A stretch of DNA of 64,000 nucleotides from Lacihabitans sp. CS3-21 (GCF_024343675.1 NZ_RJUD01000113.1:186001-250000); one strand, 5' to 3'. Shown: positions 45,010 through 54,793, counted from the first letter of the stretch. Program-made: numbers and translations. Notes: generated by a model not told the origin, from the letters alone.

Positions 45010-45759
45010 ATGATTGGAGTTTTTGATTCAGGCATTGGCGGCCTTACGGTTCTCAAAGAAATGATGTACACACTGCCTCACGAAAACTTCTTATATTATG
45101 CAGATACCGAAAACGTACCATATTCTTACAAGACCACGGAGCAAATCAAAGAATATGTAGAAAAAGCAGTTGTTTTTCTGAGAAATGAAGGTTGCAAATC
45201 TATAGTTTTGGCGTGTAATACAGCCACCAATGTGACCATAGAATATCTAAGAGAAAAATACGATTTACCGATAATCGCCATTCAGCCAGCTGTAAAAGTA
45301 GCGTTTGATAACAATACCGAAAACAAAAGAATTTTGGCTTGTGCTACACCTGTAACACTCAAAGCCGACAGATTTGAAAACCTTATCAACTCACTAGACA
45401 TCGACCATATGGTAGATAGACTTCCACTCCCAGGTTTGGTAGAATTTGCTGAAAATGAACAATTCGAAAGCCCAGAAGTCTTGAAATACCTTAAAAAAGA
45501 ATTCTCAAAGTTCAATTTAGAAAACTATAAATACGTAGTGTTGGGTTGTACGCATTTTACTTATTTCGAAAAAATGATTCAAGAAAACTTCCCGAATTTG
45601 CAACCCGTAGATGGTAACGAAGGCACCGCTCGGCATCTTAAAAATACTTTGGCTGGCCTAAATCTTCTCATTTCCACAGTTAAACCCACAATTCGTTTTG
45701 TAGAATCTGGTCGATATGTAAAGGATGAAGCTAGGTTTTGGAGGTATTTGGATAGGTAG
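45010..45759 (+). CDS. murI: Glutamate racemase
   Basis: 249 aa. Converts L- to D-glutamate for peptidoglycan. N-terminal VFDSGIGGLTVLKE, catalytic Cys69 in ACNTAT and Cys180 in LGCTHF, and the VEFAE acidic site are present. Slightly shorter than the usual 260-285 aa. LGCTHFTY replaces the common LGCTHYPL, and IAIQPAVK has Gln where many enzymes have Glu; neither touches the two catalytic cysteines. Downstream of and probably in an operon with the YgiQ-type gene. Confidence 0.93.
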   Translation: MIGVFDSGIGGLTVLKEMMYTLPHENFLYYADTENVPYSYKTTEQIKEYVEKAVVFLRNEGCKSIVLACNTATNVTIEYLREKYDLPIIAIQPAVKVAFDNNTENKRILACATPVTLKADRFENLINSLDIDHMVDRLPLPGLVEFAENEQFESPEVLKYLKKEFSKFNLENYKYVVLGCTHFTYFEKMIQENFPNLQPVDGNEGTARHLKNTLAGLNLLISTVKPTIRFVESGRYVKDEARFWRYLDR

Positions 45760-45779
45760 AAAATCACCCACACACCTAA

Positions 45780-48050
45780 TTACTTTCCAATCTGATAATG
45801 CAAAAGTGGTTTCTGGCCTAATAAATTCTCCAAGAAATAATCCCAACGTTTTTTGGTAAAATAGTCCCCTGTGGTTCTGCCAAAATTATGATTTCTGCTC
45901 GGCCAAATAAACATATCGAAGTCCTTTCCAGCTTTTATCAGTGCCTCGGCAAACTTATAAGTAGCTGAAGGATTGACGTTTTCGTCAATCGCTCCATGTG
46001 CTAGGAGCAATTTCCCTTTCAGGTTGGCCGCATTGGTAATGTTAGACTGTTGGTGGTAAAAATCACCCACTGGATAGCCCATGTACATTTCAGGCCACCA
46101 AGCTTTTTCCATGCGGTGGTCGTGATCTCCAGCAGAAGCCACGCCAACTTTGTAAAAATCAGGATGCAGCAACATCGCCCTAGCAGCATCATAACCTCCC
46201 GCAGAGTGTCCAAAAATACCGACTTTTTGGATATTCAAAAAAGGCTTCGACTTGGCCAATTGCTTGATAGCCAACACATGGTCGGTAGTACCATCGCCCA
46301 AATTTCTGTAAGAAACATCTTGAAAAGCCTTTGAACGGCCAAAAGTGCCCATTCCGTCTACAGTAACCACCACAAAGCCCAGCTCAGCCATGGGCTGCTG
46401 CAAACCAATGAGGCCTCCTTTGAAAGTCTTGGGTGTGATATCAATAAACGGTCCAGTGTAAGTGTAGTCGATAACTGGATACGATTTCTTTGGGTTAAAG
46501 TCGGTCGGAACGTAATAAATGCCATAAATCTCGGTTTTCCCGTCTTTACCGATAGCCGAAAACTGTTGTGGAGATTGATACCCTTTTGCTTTTAAGCTTG
46601 AAATATCTGCCTCCGAAATCTGCATGAAAATATTACCAGATGCCAAATCTCTCAAAACCGACTTTGTGGCTTGATTTACTGTGGAATAATTATCGACCAC
46701 ATATTCTTTATCTTCTGAAACATAGATTTCATGAAAAGCATTTTCGGGTGTAAGTAGCGTAAGTTCTTTGCCATCCAAACCTACGCTATACAGATGCTGA
46801 TAATACACATTTCTACCTTTTTCTTTGCCCGCAGCCATAAAATACAGTTGATTTTTTTCTTCATCCGCATATAAAACCCTGTTTACCACGTATTCACCAG
46901 GCGTTAGATTTAGAATAATTTTTCCAGTTTTCCAATCTATCAAATACAGATTATTCCAACCCGATTGTTGCGAAGCCAAAATAAATCTATCACCTTTCAA
47001 CTTTTGAAACATCGTGTTGTATTCTATGTGCGTTTGCTCCTTTTCAGAATAAACCGTCCGTATCTTGCCCGTATTTGCCTCTATATCCAAAATATCAAAT
47101 TGCTTGTAACCTCGGTGGAAATAAGTCCCCATCAAAGTCACACTGTTTTTATCCCAGACCAAATCCAGGGGCATAAAATGTGGCGTAGTCAAACTCAATA
47201 ATTTCGTTTCTTTCTTTGTATCGAGGTCGAAAATGACAGGAATTTTCTTCACAAGCGTGGTATCTCCAGGCGAACCACGGTAATATGAAAGCAGATTGGG
47301 TCGGAATTTCTCATCTTTGCTAAAATCCAACAGATACATTTTTTCCCCCATTCGCAAGTCTGCTATTTGCGTCAAAATCTTTTTGGAATCTGGCGACCAA
47401 CGCACGTAAAACTGCTCTGGTCTTATGCCATTTTCTCCCTCAATAATATCGCTCCAGCCATAAAAAGTGCCGTATTCGTAGTCTTTTTTTCCATGAAAAC
47501 TCAACTGAAACACTTGAGTAGTTTCAAGATTTTCCACAAAAAGATTATAATTTTTGTTAAAAGCTCTCCATTTTTTATCGGGAGAAAGACCTCGACTATC
47601 TACAGGTTTTGGTATTTGAGTAGAGCTAAGCTTATGATTAAAAAATTCCCAGTTTTTGTTTTTCCATTCAAACTCAATTTTGTTTTCCTCCGTAAATTTG
47701 ATTTTGTCGAAAGGCAAATCAGTACTTTTGAGCGTATCTCCTGCTGCTTCATTGAGCAATTTGGCCAAAAGCTCATGATCGAAAGCACTTTTTGTTTCCT
47801 TTTTAGCTATATCGCTAATCAAAAACCTTTTGCCGTCTTTGGTATATGTTACATGCCAAAATGCATTCTTATCCTTTATCCAATTGGGGATAACTTCCAG
47901 ATTATAAATCTCTTTTTGGATAGAGTTGGTCAAAAAATACTCGGCTTTTTTATAGGTTTCTTTGGTCACTTGGGCACTGGCTGAAATGCAAAATGCTGTT
48001 GACACAAAAAAGAAGGATTTTAAAAAACTAAAGACAGAAAATTTCTTCAT
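45780..48050 (-). CDS. S9-family prolyl oligopeptidase/dipeptidyl peptidase IV-like
   Basis: 756 aa with signal peptide (~1-26). N-terminal DPP IV-type beta-propeller (~60-480) and C-terminal alpha/beta hydrolase (~500-750). Nucleophile Ser616 sits in GHSAGG instead of the typical GWSYGG of DPP IV; the acidic residue is likely in HGAIDENVN and the His in SRNHNFGRT. Exported protease that should trim N-terminal dipeptides from peptides with Pro/Ala at position 2, or a related aminopeptidase. Convergent with murI, with only a 20-bp gap. Confidence 0.9.
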   Translation of the reverse strand: MKKFSVFSFLKSFFFVSTAFCISASAQVTKETYKKAEYFLTNSIQKEIYNLEVIPNWIKDKNAFWHVTYTKDGKRFLISDIAKKETKSAFDHELLAKLLNEAAGDTLKSTDLPFDKIKFTEENKIEFEWKNKNWEFFNHKLSSTQIPKPVDSRGLSPDKKWRAFNKNYNLFVENLETTQVFQLSFHGKKDYEYGTFYGWSDIIEGENGIRPEQFYVRWSPDSKKILTQIADLRMGEKMYLLDFSKDEKFRPNLLSYYRGSPGDTTLVKKIPVIFDLDTKKETKLLSLTTPHFMPLDLVWDKNSVTLMGTYFHRGYKQFDILDIEANTGKIRTVYSEKEQTHIEYNTMFQKLKGDRFILASQQSGWNNLYLIDWKTGKIILNLTPGEYVVNRVLYADEEKNQLYFMAAGKEKGRNVYYQHLYSVGLDGKELTLLTPENAFHEIYVSEDKEYVVDNYSTVNQATKSVLRDLASGNIFMQISEADISSLKAKGYQSPQQFSAIGKDGKTEIYGIYYVPTDFNPKKSYPVIDYTYTGPFIDITPKTFKGGLIGLQQPMAELGFVVVTVDGMGTFGRSKAFQDVSYRNLGDGTTDHVLAIKQLAKSKPFLNIQKVGIFGHSAGGYDAARAMLLHPDFYKVGVASAGDHDHRMEKAWWPEMYMGYPVGDFYHQQSNITNAANLKGKLLLAHGAIDENVNPSATYKFAEALIKAGKDFDMFIWPSRNHNFGRTTGDYFTKKRWDYFLENLLGQKPLLHYQIGK

Positions 48051-48297
48051 TTTTTAAGATGGTAAGGTTTATAAAAGGGTCTTAACAAAGATTGGAATTA
48101 ATATCGAATGTGGCAAGAATAAAGAGGTGATTTGTATTTAGAAGAAGTTTGCCAAATCAGCATTATATGAAATTTTCTATCAAAAGCACAAAACATTATC
48201 AAACTTTGAACAACACTTTATTTTTGATAAATTTGAAAAGTTTCTAAAAAACGAATTGGTCTTTCGTTTTTCTTTATATAAAAAACAAATCCTAAAT

Positions 48298-49143
48298 ATG
48301 GCTATTTCTCCAATTATTCAAGCAGTAGATTTGCTGAAATTATATCAATCCAAAGATTTGTTTATTGTAGATGCAAGCAATGGAAAAAATGCAAAGACAA
48401 ATTACGAATCTCAGCATTTAGAGGGAGCAATATTTGTTGATTTAAACTCTCAAATGGCTGAAATCGAGGATGATGTGTCCATTGGTGGAAGACATCCATT
48501 ACCCAAAATTGAAAATTTCATTAAAACATTATCCAATATTGGAATTTCCCCAAAAAGCCACGTAATAATTTATGATGACAAAAATGGATCGAATGCAGCG
48601 GCAAGGTTTTGGTGGATGCTTAAAGCTGTTGGGCTTGAAAAAGTACAGGTTTTGGATGGCGGAATTCAAGCAGTCAAAAAAATCCACTTTCCGACTAGGT
48701 CAAAAAAAGAAATTTCAGATAGAGTAGAATCTATAAAAGTCGACGATTGGAAACTTTGCATTGCAGAAATTGACGATGTTGAGTCGTTTTCCCAAAAAGA
48801 AAAGTACATCGTTGTTGATGTCCGTGATGCTGAGCGTTTCAATGGTGAAATTGAGCCTATAGATTTAGTTGCCGGGCATATTCCTGGTGCCATAAACATT
48901 CCTTACACAGAAAATTTAGACAAAAATGGGATGTTTTTGCCGCCGAAAGATTTAAAAATGAAATATGAAAAGGTATTTGGGAATGTTAAAAATGAGAATA
49001 TAATAGTTCATTGCGGCTCAGGAGTAACCGCATGCCATACGCTTTTAGCAATCGCTTACGCTGAATTGGAAATTCCGAAACTTTATGTGGGCTCTTGGAG
49101 TGAATGGAGCAGAAACAATAAACCTATTGAAAAGAAAAGTTAA
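48298..49143 (+). CDS. Sulfurtransferase with tandem rhodanese domains
   Basis: 281 aa from the ATG at 48298 (a TTG 14 codons upstream is in frame but gives a non-conserved leader). Two rhodanese modules: inactive N-terminal (about 5-135: IVDASN, GAIFVDL) and catalytic C-terminal (about 160-280: VVDVRDAERFNGE, HIPGAINIPY) with active Cys239 in HCGSGVTACH. CGSGVTA is the loop of thiosulfate/3-mercaptopyruvate sulfurtransferases. Likely cytosolic, sulfur or cyanide metabolism. Single gene. Confidence 0.92.
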   Translation: MAISPIIQAVDLLKLYQSKDLFIVDASNGKNAKTNYESQHLEGAIFVDLNSQMAEIEDDVSIGGRHPLPKIENFIKTLSNIGISPKSHVIIYDDKNGSNAAARFWWMLKAVGLEKVQVLDGGIQAVKKIHFPTRSKKEISDRVESIKVDDWKLCIAEIDDVESFSQKEKYIVVDVRDAERFNGEIEPIDLVAGHIPGAINIPYTENLDKNGMFLPPKDLKMKYEKVFGNVKNENIIVHCGSGVTACHTLLAIAYAELEIPKLYVGSWSEWSRNNKPIEKKS

Positions 49144-49206
49144 AAATAAGAAAAGTAGGATCCTTAAAATTTCAAAAAGTAATATTTTATACCATCGAAG
49201 CAACAA

Positions 49207-49850
49207 TTATAAAATCAAACCATCCCACTTCCTCCACTTTCGCGTCCATTCTAATGCCCCAAAAACAGCTATAATACAGAATACAAAAAAGAGCATGGAA
49301 TAAAGTTTCAAGTCTTTTGCGAAATACATGTAAGTGCTAATGATATCTATAACGAGCCACATCTACCAAGCCTCTACTTTCTTTTTCATGAGCATAAACG
49401 TGGCAATAATACGCATTGCGGTAGTGAAACTGTCCACATAAGGAAACGCACTCGGCAGACAAAATAGGTTTAGAAATATTTCATGCAGGTTTTTGGAGAA
49501 AGTAGCCATCAAATAAGTAGCTATCAAACCACCAAAAGTCAAAATTGCAGATGTTTTAGGTTTTAATTTCGTGATTCTAAGTTCGTTTTTCTGGTTGGCA
49601 TTTTCTATTTTTGGAAACTTCCACCACCAAAAACTTATAATATTGGTCACAAAGAAAAAACCTTGCAAAAACATATCGGGATAGAGCTGAATCTGGTAAA
49701 ACATGATACTCCCATAGCATACCTTTACCAACCTCAAGATTCAAGACCAAAAGTTCTCTTTCACCTAAAGCCCAAAGCATCAGAAATCGTATTTGAGAAC
49801 TACAAATGACTCATTTCGTAGCCCCAAATGGCGAATAAGATGTTTTTCAT
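49207..49850 (-). pseudogene. Decayed copy of pnuC
   Basis: Closely matches the intact pnuC at 52987-53643 at the nucleotide level over most of its length. It is broken by a TGG-to-TAG stop at about 49363 (WWM to W-stop), frame changes between about 49700 and 49800, and loss of the segment after the first 12 codons. The reading frame begins MKNILFAIWGYEMSHL at 49850 and its last fragment ends at 49207. High identity implies a recent duplication followed by decay. Confidence 0.88.
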
Positions 49851-49908
49851 ATCGAATCTGATTAAAGGTAAGGATTATTAAAATCGAGGAATTTGTGCCC
49901 TAAAAGGC

Positions 49909-52590
49909 TTAATTCTCATCACAGCCAGCTATTTTGGCCTCAAAAACTGAACCTACTTGAGTTTTAAATCCTGGCAAAAGTTCTATCCCATTTCCAGCAA
50001 AATATTTCCAATTGTCAATGAGCTGCTGATTGGATATTATAACAGTTTTCGACCTTAGTGGATTATCAATATTCGTTGTAGATATTGTTAAATTGATTCC
50101 GTCGAAACAGGTAGTCATTTTCTTTTCAATAAATCCAAAATTTAGTTCGTCTGTTCCAGCAACATAGACTATTAACGTAATTTCTTTGCCAAGTGTATCA
50201 ATAATAAGCGAGTCTCCAATTATATGAGCTGGTCCACTAATTACTAGAAATCTTACACTATCTATTGTATTCGTAGTCCCATTTAATTTTATCCTTGAAG
50301 CGGGTTTATTTGCACTTGGTATGAAGTTATAGGTTAATGATTGATTTACTCTTGGTTTCCTTACAATCAAACTTTGCTCTTTATATGGTGCTATGTTATG
50401 TACATTTTCTTGACCGTGTTGGGTTGCTCTAATGGTAATAATGCCGGGTTTGGATATAAACTGAAGAGAATCATTATAGATAGAACCTGGTCCTGAAGTA
50501 ATAAAAAAAGTAATCGGAAGCAATGATGTAGCCGAAGACGTAAGTTTAATTCGGTTTACGTTGTAGGTAGTATCTGACGGTTTAGTAAAAGTTAGTGTTT
50601 GATTTGTTCCCCAACAATTTTTACTAAATAATAAATCTTTGGTATCAGACAATCCTTTGTCAGAAGTAATGGTACACCTCACCAAGGCCCAATAACTGGC
50701 CCCTGACTCACAAGTAATATTAGGCAAAGAAAAATTCGGTTGTGGGTCAGTGCTCACATGTACCAAATGCCTATGGCCGTTATGGCTGTCATAAACTTCC
50801 CATTTATAATTTATTGGCTCAGATGTAGGATTTATAACAGCGGCTGTAAACTGAGCTGTATTGATGGGGTTTTGATCAACATACTCATTCAAATCAGGAT
50901 CAGCGATTATATTATCAACTATCGGCTTCTGGGTATTAAAATGAATTTTTAGAGAATCCTGCGAAAAAGCACCTGTTGAATCCACAACTTTCAATTTTAA
51001 CCATATAAAATTATAGTTTAAATTATTAGCGTCTCCAACTTTAAAATAAGGTTTTAAGCCAGTGCTCGACTGTCCATCTGATAGTTCCCAATGATAGGAA
51101 AGACTATCATTAGGATTTGGGTCATAAGATAAGCTAGCATCAGGTGAAATAATATAACTTGCCGAACCAAAATTGACAGGCAGGAGTATCTTTGAAATTG
51201 GGTTTGAGTTAGAATTTGTGGCTTTAATTCTAATTATTTGTCCAAAAGTAGAATTTGATAAGTCTATAACACAAACATACAAATCTCCATTAACAGGGGA
51301 AGTCCTAATGGCTGCGATTTGATCATTTAAGGTACCAAACTTATATATAAATTCTGGATTATAATTTGCATCAAATTTTGTTCGGTAAATATTTTTACTC
51401 ACAAAATCTCCAAAGAATAAGTTATCATGGTAAATTTCCGGATATGAAGCAAAATCATGATAAAAATCACCTATAACAATGGACGCGTTTCCACTTAGGT
51501 TATCGCCTGGTAAAGAAATTGTTCCCACTTCTGTTTTGTTTCCATGTATGTTTCCATATATAGCGTCTCTCATAGCTATTACAGGCTTTTTCCAAACAGC
51601 TGGTGGCGTAGGGGGTCTATTAGTATCTTCAAAATCAATGCCCTCAAAATAAGGCCAACCAAAATTTTCACCGGGACTTTCAAGAATGTTAATCTCCTCT
51701 GCTACGTTTGTTCCTACGTCTCCAATTAAAAACTTTCCTGGTTGTGAAATAGAACCCGTATGAGGTATTTTGAGTAATTTCCAGGGATTTCTCAATCCCC
51801 TTGCATAAGTTTTTGAAGCATTTGATCCCGGATCATTTCCATCATAATAAGGGTTATCTGGTAATCCTAGTCCAGTATTTTTATCTATCCTTAATATTTT
51901 TCCACTTAAAGAATTTAATTCTTGAGCTCTAAGTGAACCTATGTTTTGATCCCATGTAATTATTCCTATATCTAGTGATTTCTGGAAAAATGACGTTGGG
52001 TCCGAACCGTTATCATCACCAAAGGATGCTCCATCGCCTGCAGAGAATAGAAGAGAACCATCAGTACCAAAAGCCAATGCTCCTCCTACGTGTCCAATAT
52101 AGGTAATAGGCCATCCATTCGAAAAGTTAGAACCAATAAGTATAAATTCTGAATTAATATCCACTGTTGGATTGGGAGAGGCAGGATTCATAACCGTAAA
52201 CCTGCTAATTCTTCCAACAGAAGGAGCGGGTGCGGGCTGATTGTCAGGTATTGAATCTTCTTTTAGGACATAAGCTAAATATATATAGCCATTTTGCAAA
52301 TATTGGGGATCTAAAGCAAATCCTTGTAGACCGCTTTCACAACATTCGGCTGTTTTAAAACTTATATCTAAAAATGGGGTAGAAGAAATATTGTCGTTTT
52401 TAATAAACCATAATTTGCCTGATTTTTCAAAAGTATAGGCTCTGCCTAAAGAATCAAACTCAATTCCAATTAAACCTGCATTATGATTAACAATAGTTTC
52501 AGAAACAAAACCTGAAGGTAAATCTTGGGCATTTGAAGTATTAAAATTTAAAATACCTATGAAAAATATTATAAGTAGTTTTGAATTCAA
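49909..52590 (-). CDS. Secreted GSDH-type (PQQ-like) dehydrogenase with PKD and C-terminal repeats
   Basis: 893 aa, signal peptide ~1-21. Six-bladed GSDH/sorbosone-dehydrogenase propeller (~25-450) with GLQGFALDPQYLQNGYIYLAYV, ARGLRNPWKL, NFGWPYFEG and GDFYHDFASYPEIYHDNLFFGD. PKD-like domain (~470-555, DPNPNDSLSYHWELSDGQ), two Ig-like repeats of the QTLTFT--SGPGSI type (~670-850) and a terminal GNGIELLPGFKTQVGSVFEAKI segment like the Bacteroidota 3-coathanger stack domain. Probably surface or secreted; sugar substrate unknown. It lies between the two pnuC copies. Confidence 0.85.
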   Translation of the reverse strand: MNSKLLIIFFIGILNFNTSNAQDLPSGFVSETIVNHNAGLIGIEFDSLGRAYTFEKSGKLWFIKNDNISSTPFLDISFKTAECCESGLQGFALDPQYLQNGYIYLAYVLKEDSIPDNQPAPAPSVGRISRFTVMNPASPNPTVDINSEFILIGSNFSNGWPITYIGHVGGALAFGTDGSLLFSAGDGASFGDDNGSDPTSFFQKSLDIGIITWDQNIGSLRAQELNSLSGKILRIDKNTGLGLPDNPYYDGNDPGSNASKTYARGLRNPWKLLKIPHTGSISQPGKFLIGDVGTNVAEEINILESPGENFGWPYFEGIDFEDTNRPPTPPAVWKKPVIAMRDAIYGNIHGNKTEVGTISLPGDNLSGNASIVIGDFYHDFASYPEIYHDNLFFGDFVSKNIYRTKFDANYNPEFIYKFGTLNDQIAAIRTSPVNGDLYVCVIDLSNSTFGQIIRIKATNSNSNPISKILLPVNFGSASYIISPDASLSYDPNPNDSLSYHWELSDGQSSTGLKPYFKVGDANNLNYNFIWLKLKVVDSTGAFSQDSLKIHFNTQKPIVDNIIADPDLNEYVDQNPINTAQFTAAVINPTSEPINYKWEVYDSHNGHRHLVHVSTDPQPNFSLPNITCESGASYWALVRCTITSDKGLSDTKDLLFSKNCWGTNQTLTFTKPSDTTYNVNRIKLTSSATSLLPITFFITSGPGSIYNDSLQFISKPGIITIRATQHGQENVHNIAPYKEQSLIVRKPRVNQSLTYNFIPSANKPASRIKLNGTTNTIDSVRFLVISGPAHIIGDSLIIDTLGKEITLIVYVAGTDELNFGFIEKKMTTCFDGINLTISTTNIDNPLRSKTVIISNQQLIDNWKYFAGNGIELLPGFKTQVGSVFEAKIAGCDEN

Positions 52591-52986
52591 TAATGTATCG
52601 TCTATAAAGTTTCTAAATACTAATACGAAAACTTAGACTCAAAAGTTTATAAATAGTTTAATTATTTAGGGTATAATATTAAAAAAATTAAGAGGATACA
52701 TTTAATAGTTTGTGGAATTCAACAGTAACCCTCTTTCAGGAATCGTTTTTTAAAGTTTTGGGTCAATTTGGATAATTTATTTACTAATTGGCTAGCTACA
52801 AAGTCTAATTTTTTCGTGCTATTAAATGATGTTTAGGTTTCTTGGTAGACATTGTCAGTTAGGTAGGTCGAAAATACTTAAAGCTAAATTAAAGTCAATT
52901 GGAATAAATAAACTGAACCCGATTTTTAATTTTTAAAATTATCCTAAAGAAAATAAAATCAATTAGACATCCAGATTTCCTAATTA
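52591..52986. other. ~400-bp gap without a recognisable gene
   Basis: AT-rich, no ORF with family features, no strong hairpin or repeat seen. It lies downstream of pnuC and upstream of the GSDH-type gene on the minus strand, so it should contain the GSDH promoter. Confidence 0.6.
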
Positions 52987-53643
52987 TTACCTTCCTTGTT
53001 TCCACTTCCTAGTCCATTCCAATGCCCCAAAAACAGCTATAATACAAAATATAAAATAGAGAATGGAATAAAGTTTCACGTCTTTTGCGAAATACATGTA
53101 AGTGCTAATGATATCTATAACGAGCCACATCCACCAAGCCTCTACTTTCTTTTTCATGAGCATAAACGTTGCAATAATACTCATTACGGTAGTGAAACTG
53201 TCCACATAAGGAAACGCACTCGGCAGACTAAATAGGTTTGGAAATATTTCATGCAGGTTTTTGGAGAAAGTACCCATCAAATAAGTAGCTATCAAACCAC
53301 CAAAAGTCAAAATTGCAGATGTTTTAGGTTTTAATTTCGTGATTCTAAGTTCGTTTTTCTGGTTGGCATTTTCTATTTTTGGAAACTTCCACCACCAAAA
53401 ACCTATAATATTAGTCACAAAGAAAAAACCTTGCAAAAACATATCGGGATAGAGCTGAATCTGGTAAAACATGATGGAAGCCAACACCACATTCACAAGA
53501 CCCAAAATCCATGACCACACGTTCTCTTTCACCGAAAGCCATACTGCCAAGGCACCAGAAATTGTAGCCCAAAACTCCAAATGGCTCATTTCGTAGCCCC
53601 AAATGGCGAAAAAGATGTTTTTTATATCAAATATGTCAGGCAT
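52987..53643 (-). CDS. pnuC: Nicotinamide riboside transporter PnuC
   Basis: 218 aa, about seven membrane helices in the inner membrane, typical of the family. Start MPDIFDIKNIFFAIWGYEMSHLEFWATISGALAVWL; the Trp-rich core NVVLASIMFYQIQLYPDMFLQGFFFVTNIIGFWWW and the C-terminal WWMWLVIDIISTYMYF carry the aromatic residues that hold the nicotinamide ring. Imports nicotinamide riboside for NAD synthesis. A recent second copy (49207-49850) is a pseudogene. Confidence 0.95.
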   Translation of the reverse strand: MPDIFDIKNIFFAIWGYEMSHLEFWATISGALAVWLSVKENVWSWILGLVNVVLASIMFYQIQLYPDMFLQGFFFVTNIIGFWWWKFPKIENANQKNELRITKLKPKTSAILTFGGLIATYLMGTFSKNLHEIFPNLFSLPSAFPYVDSFTTVMSIIATFMLMKKKVEAWWMWLVIDIISTYMYFAKDVKLYSILYFIFCIIAVFGALEWTRKWKQGR

Positions 53644-53650
53644 TCAAAGA

Positions 53651-53692
53651 TTAGTTATGAGTTGATAGTTGTGAGTATTGAGTAATGAGTTA
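53651..53692. repeat. Degenerate heptamer array NNAGTNN (6 units)
   Basis: TTAGTTA, TGAGTTG, ATAGTTG, TGAGTAT, TGAGTAA, TGAGTTA in exact 7-bp phase, beginning 7 bp upstream of the pnuC start. Confidence 0.8.
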
Positions 53693-53750
53693 GATAAAAT
53701 TAGAATTAAAGAGTGGGATTAACCTATATAGGCAAGTACAACTTTACTTG

Positions 53751-53771
53751 AAACTCACAACTCGAAACTCT
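53751..53771. repeat. Degenerate heptamer array NNACTNN (3 units)
   Basis: AAACTCA, CAACTCG, AAACTCT in 7-bp phase, 8 bp from the four-helix-bundle relic. Opposite orientation to the array at 53651-53692 (CAACTCA is the complement of TGAGTTG). Confidence 0.7.
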
Positions 53772-53779
53772 TATTTATT

Positions 53780-54131
53780 TTAACGATTTTCTAATGATTT
53801 TATCAAACCTCTTAATATTTTTGAGGTTTCCTCACACATTTCCTGTATCAAAAGTATTTCATTTTCATCTGCAAAATTCAATCTTTTAGCCAGATAAAGC
53901 ATTGATTTCACCTCAGAACAAGACCCTTTTGAAATATATAAAAAACGGACAAATTCCTTTTTTGAGTATCGGTCAAATCCTTCTGCGATATTGTTCGATA
54001 TAGACACCGAGGCTCTACAAATTTGATCTCGAAAACAAAATCTCGTAATGTGTAGAAGTTCTTATATACCAATTCTGCGATATCCTGAGCCTTTTGCCAT
54101 GCAGTAAATCCTCAAATGACGTTATTTTCAT
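53780..54131 (-). pseudogene. Frameshifted four-helix-bundle protein gene (23S IVP/Avd-like)
   Basis: 352 bp, the normal gene length. It reads MKITSFEDL in frame 1, then AWQKAQDIAELVYKNFYTLR in a second frame, then DQICRASVSISNNIAEGFDR to the stop in a third frame. Two one-base deletions (near 54106 and 54035) explain it. Family signatures are the S-SI-NNIAEG helix and a FLYISKGSCSEVKSMLYLA helix. The last ~75 codons remain open. It is bracketed by heptamer arrays at 53751-53771 and 54237-54285. This is the second such relic in the window. Confidence 0.85.
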
Positions 54132-54236
54132 TGTTGCGTATTGTTTGTTTTTATTATAATTTATTCATCCAAAAGACGAAAAAATCTTTTCAAAATAAAA
54201 ATAAACCAAAAATATTCTCCCAAAACGCTCAGCACT

Positions 54237-54285
54237 ATACTCATAACCGGGTACTCACAACTCAATACTAAACACTCACAACTCA
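54237..54285. repeat. Degenerate heptamer array NNACTNN (7 units)
   Basis: ATACTCA, TAACCGG, GTACTCA, CAACTCA, ATACTAA, ACACTCA, CAACTCA keep 7-bp phase. The last unit runs through the stop codon of the DUF2480 gene (54283-54285). Confidence 0.8.
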
Positions 54286-54789
54286 TTTATTCTTAAAAAG
54301 TGGCACCGTACTACATGGCTCGCCAAACATCAGACTTTTTACAATCGGCTTGAGTCGACGAGTAAGTTCTACATAAACATAAGTCGGAATCTGTGAATTA
54401 CTACAGCCTTTCACTACGATTCTTTGGCCTGCAAATTGCTCCAAATCTAATGCGTTAAGAGCTTGTTCATAGAGTTTTTTCTCCAAATCTTCCAAATTTC
54501 CAAAAACCACCATATTGGCATAAGGTTCTAGCTGAATCGCCAAAAGCATATAAGCCCATGTGGGCACTATAGCATCTTCTGAGCAGATGATCGCCACATT
54601 TTTTCCACTGTATTCCGTCCAGTCTTTGGTTTTTAAAAACTCCCTAAAATCCTTTTCTTTCAGAATCAATCCCATAAAAAGATTGTCTTTGATATCGTAA
54701 ACCAGCCGATCACCTTGGTGAAAATAATCCTCCAAATCAAACGATATCAGGCCGCTATTGGCCACTTTATTTACTATTTCTGCATCCAT
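54283..54789 (-). CDS. DUF2480 family protein
   Basis: 168 aa from MDAEIVNKVANSGLISFDLEDY (54789). An upstream ATG would add 10 residues and overlap the preceding gene. Recognised by length and by the conserved phrases IVNKVANSGLISFDLEDYF, FLKTKDWTEY, CSEDAIVPTWAYMLL and IVVKGCSNSQIPTYVYVEL. Two similar halves around AIVPTWAYML and QIPTYVYVEL suggest an internal repeat. Cytosolic, function unknown, nearly restricted to Bacteroidota. It lies 4 bp after the membrane protein gene. Confidence 0.9.
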   Translation of the reverse strand: MDAEIVNKVANSGLISFDLEDYFHQGDRLVYDIKDNLFMGLILKEKDFREFLKTKDWTEYSGKNVAIICSEDAIVPTWAYMLLAIQLEPYANMVVFGNLEDLEKKLYEQALNALDLEQFAGQRIVVKGCSNSQIPTYVYVELTRRLKPIVKSLMFGEPCSTVPLFKNK

Positions 54790-54793
54790 TTTT

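Noticed and set aside
47367-47984. 205-codon open frame on the plus strand
   Set aside because: Antisense to the propeller of the S9 peptidase; no recognisable features.
49363-49737. Independent 124-aa membrane protein
   Set aside because: It is a fragment of the decayed pnuC copy, ending at the in-frame TAG that replaces a Trp codon.
53780-54007. Intact 75-aa small protein
   Set aside because: It is the C-terminal two thirds of a four-helix-bundle gene whose N-terminal part continues upstream in other frames; treated as a pseudogene.
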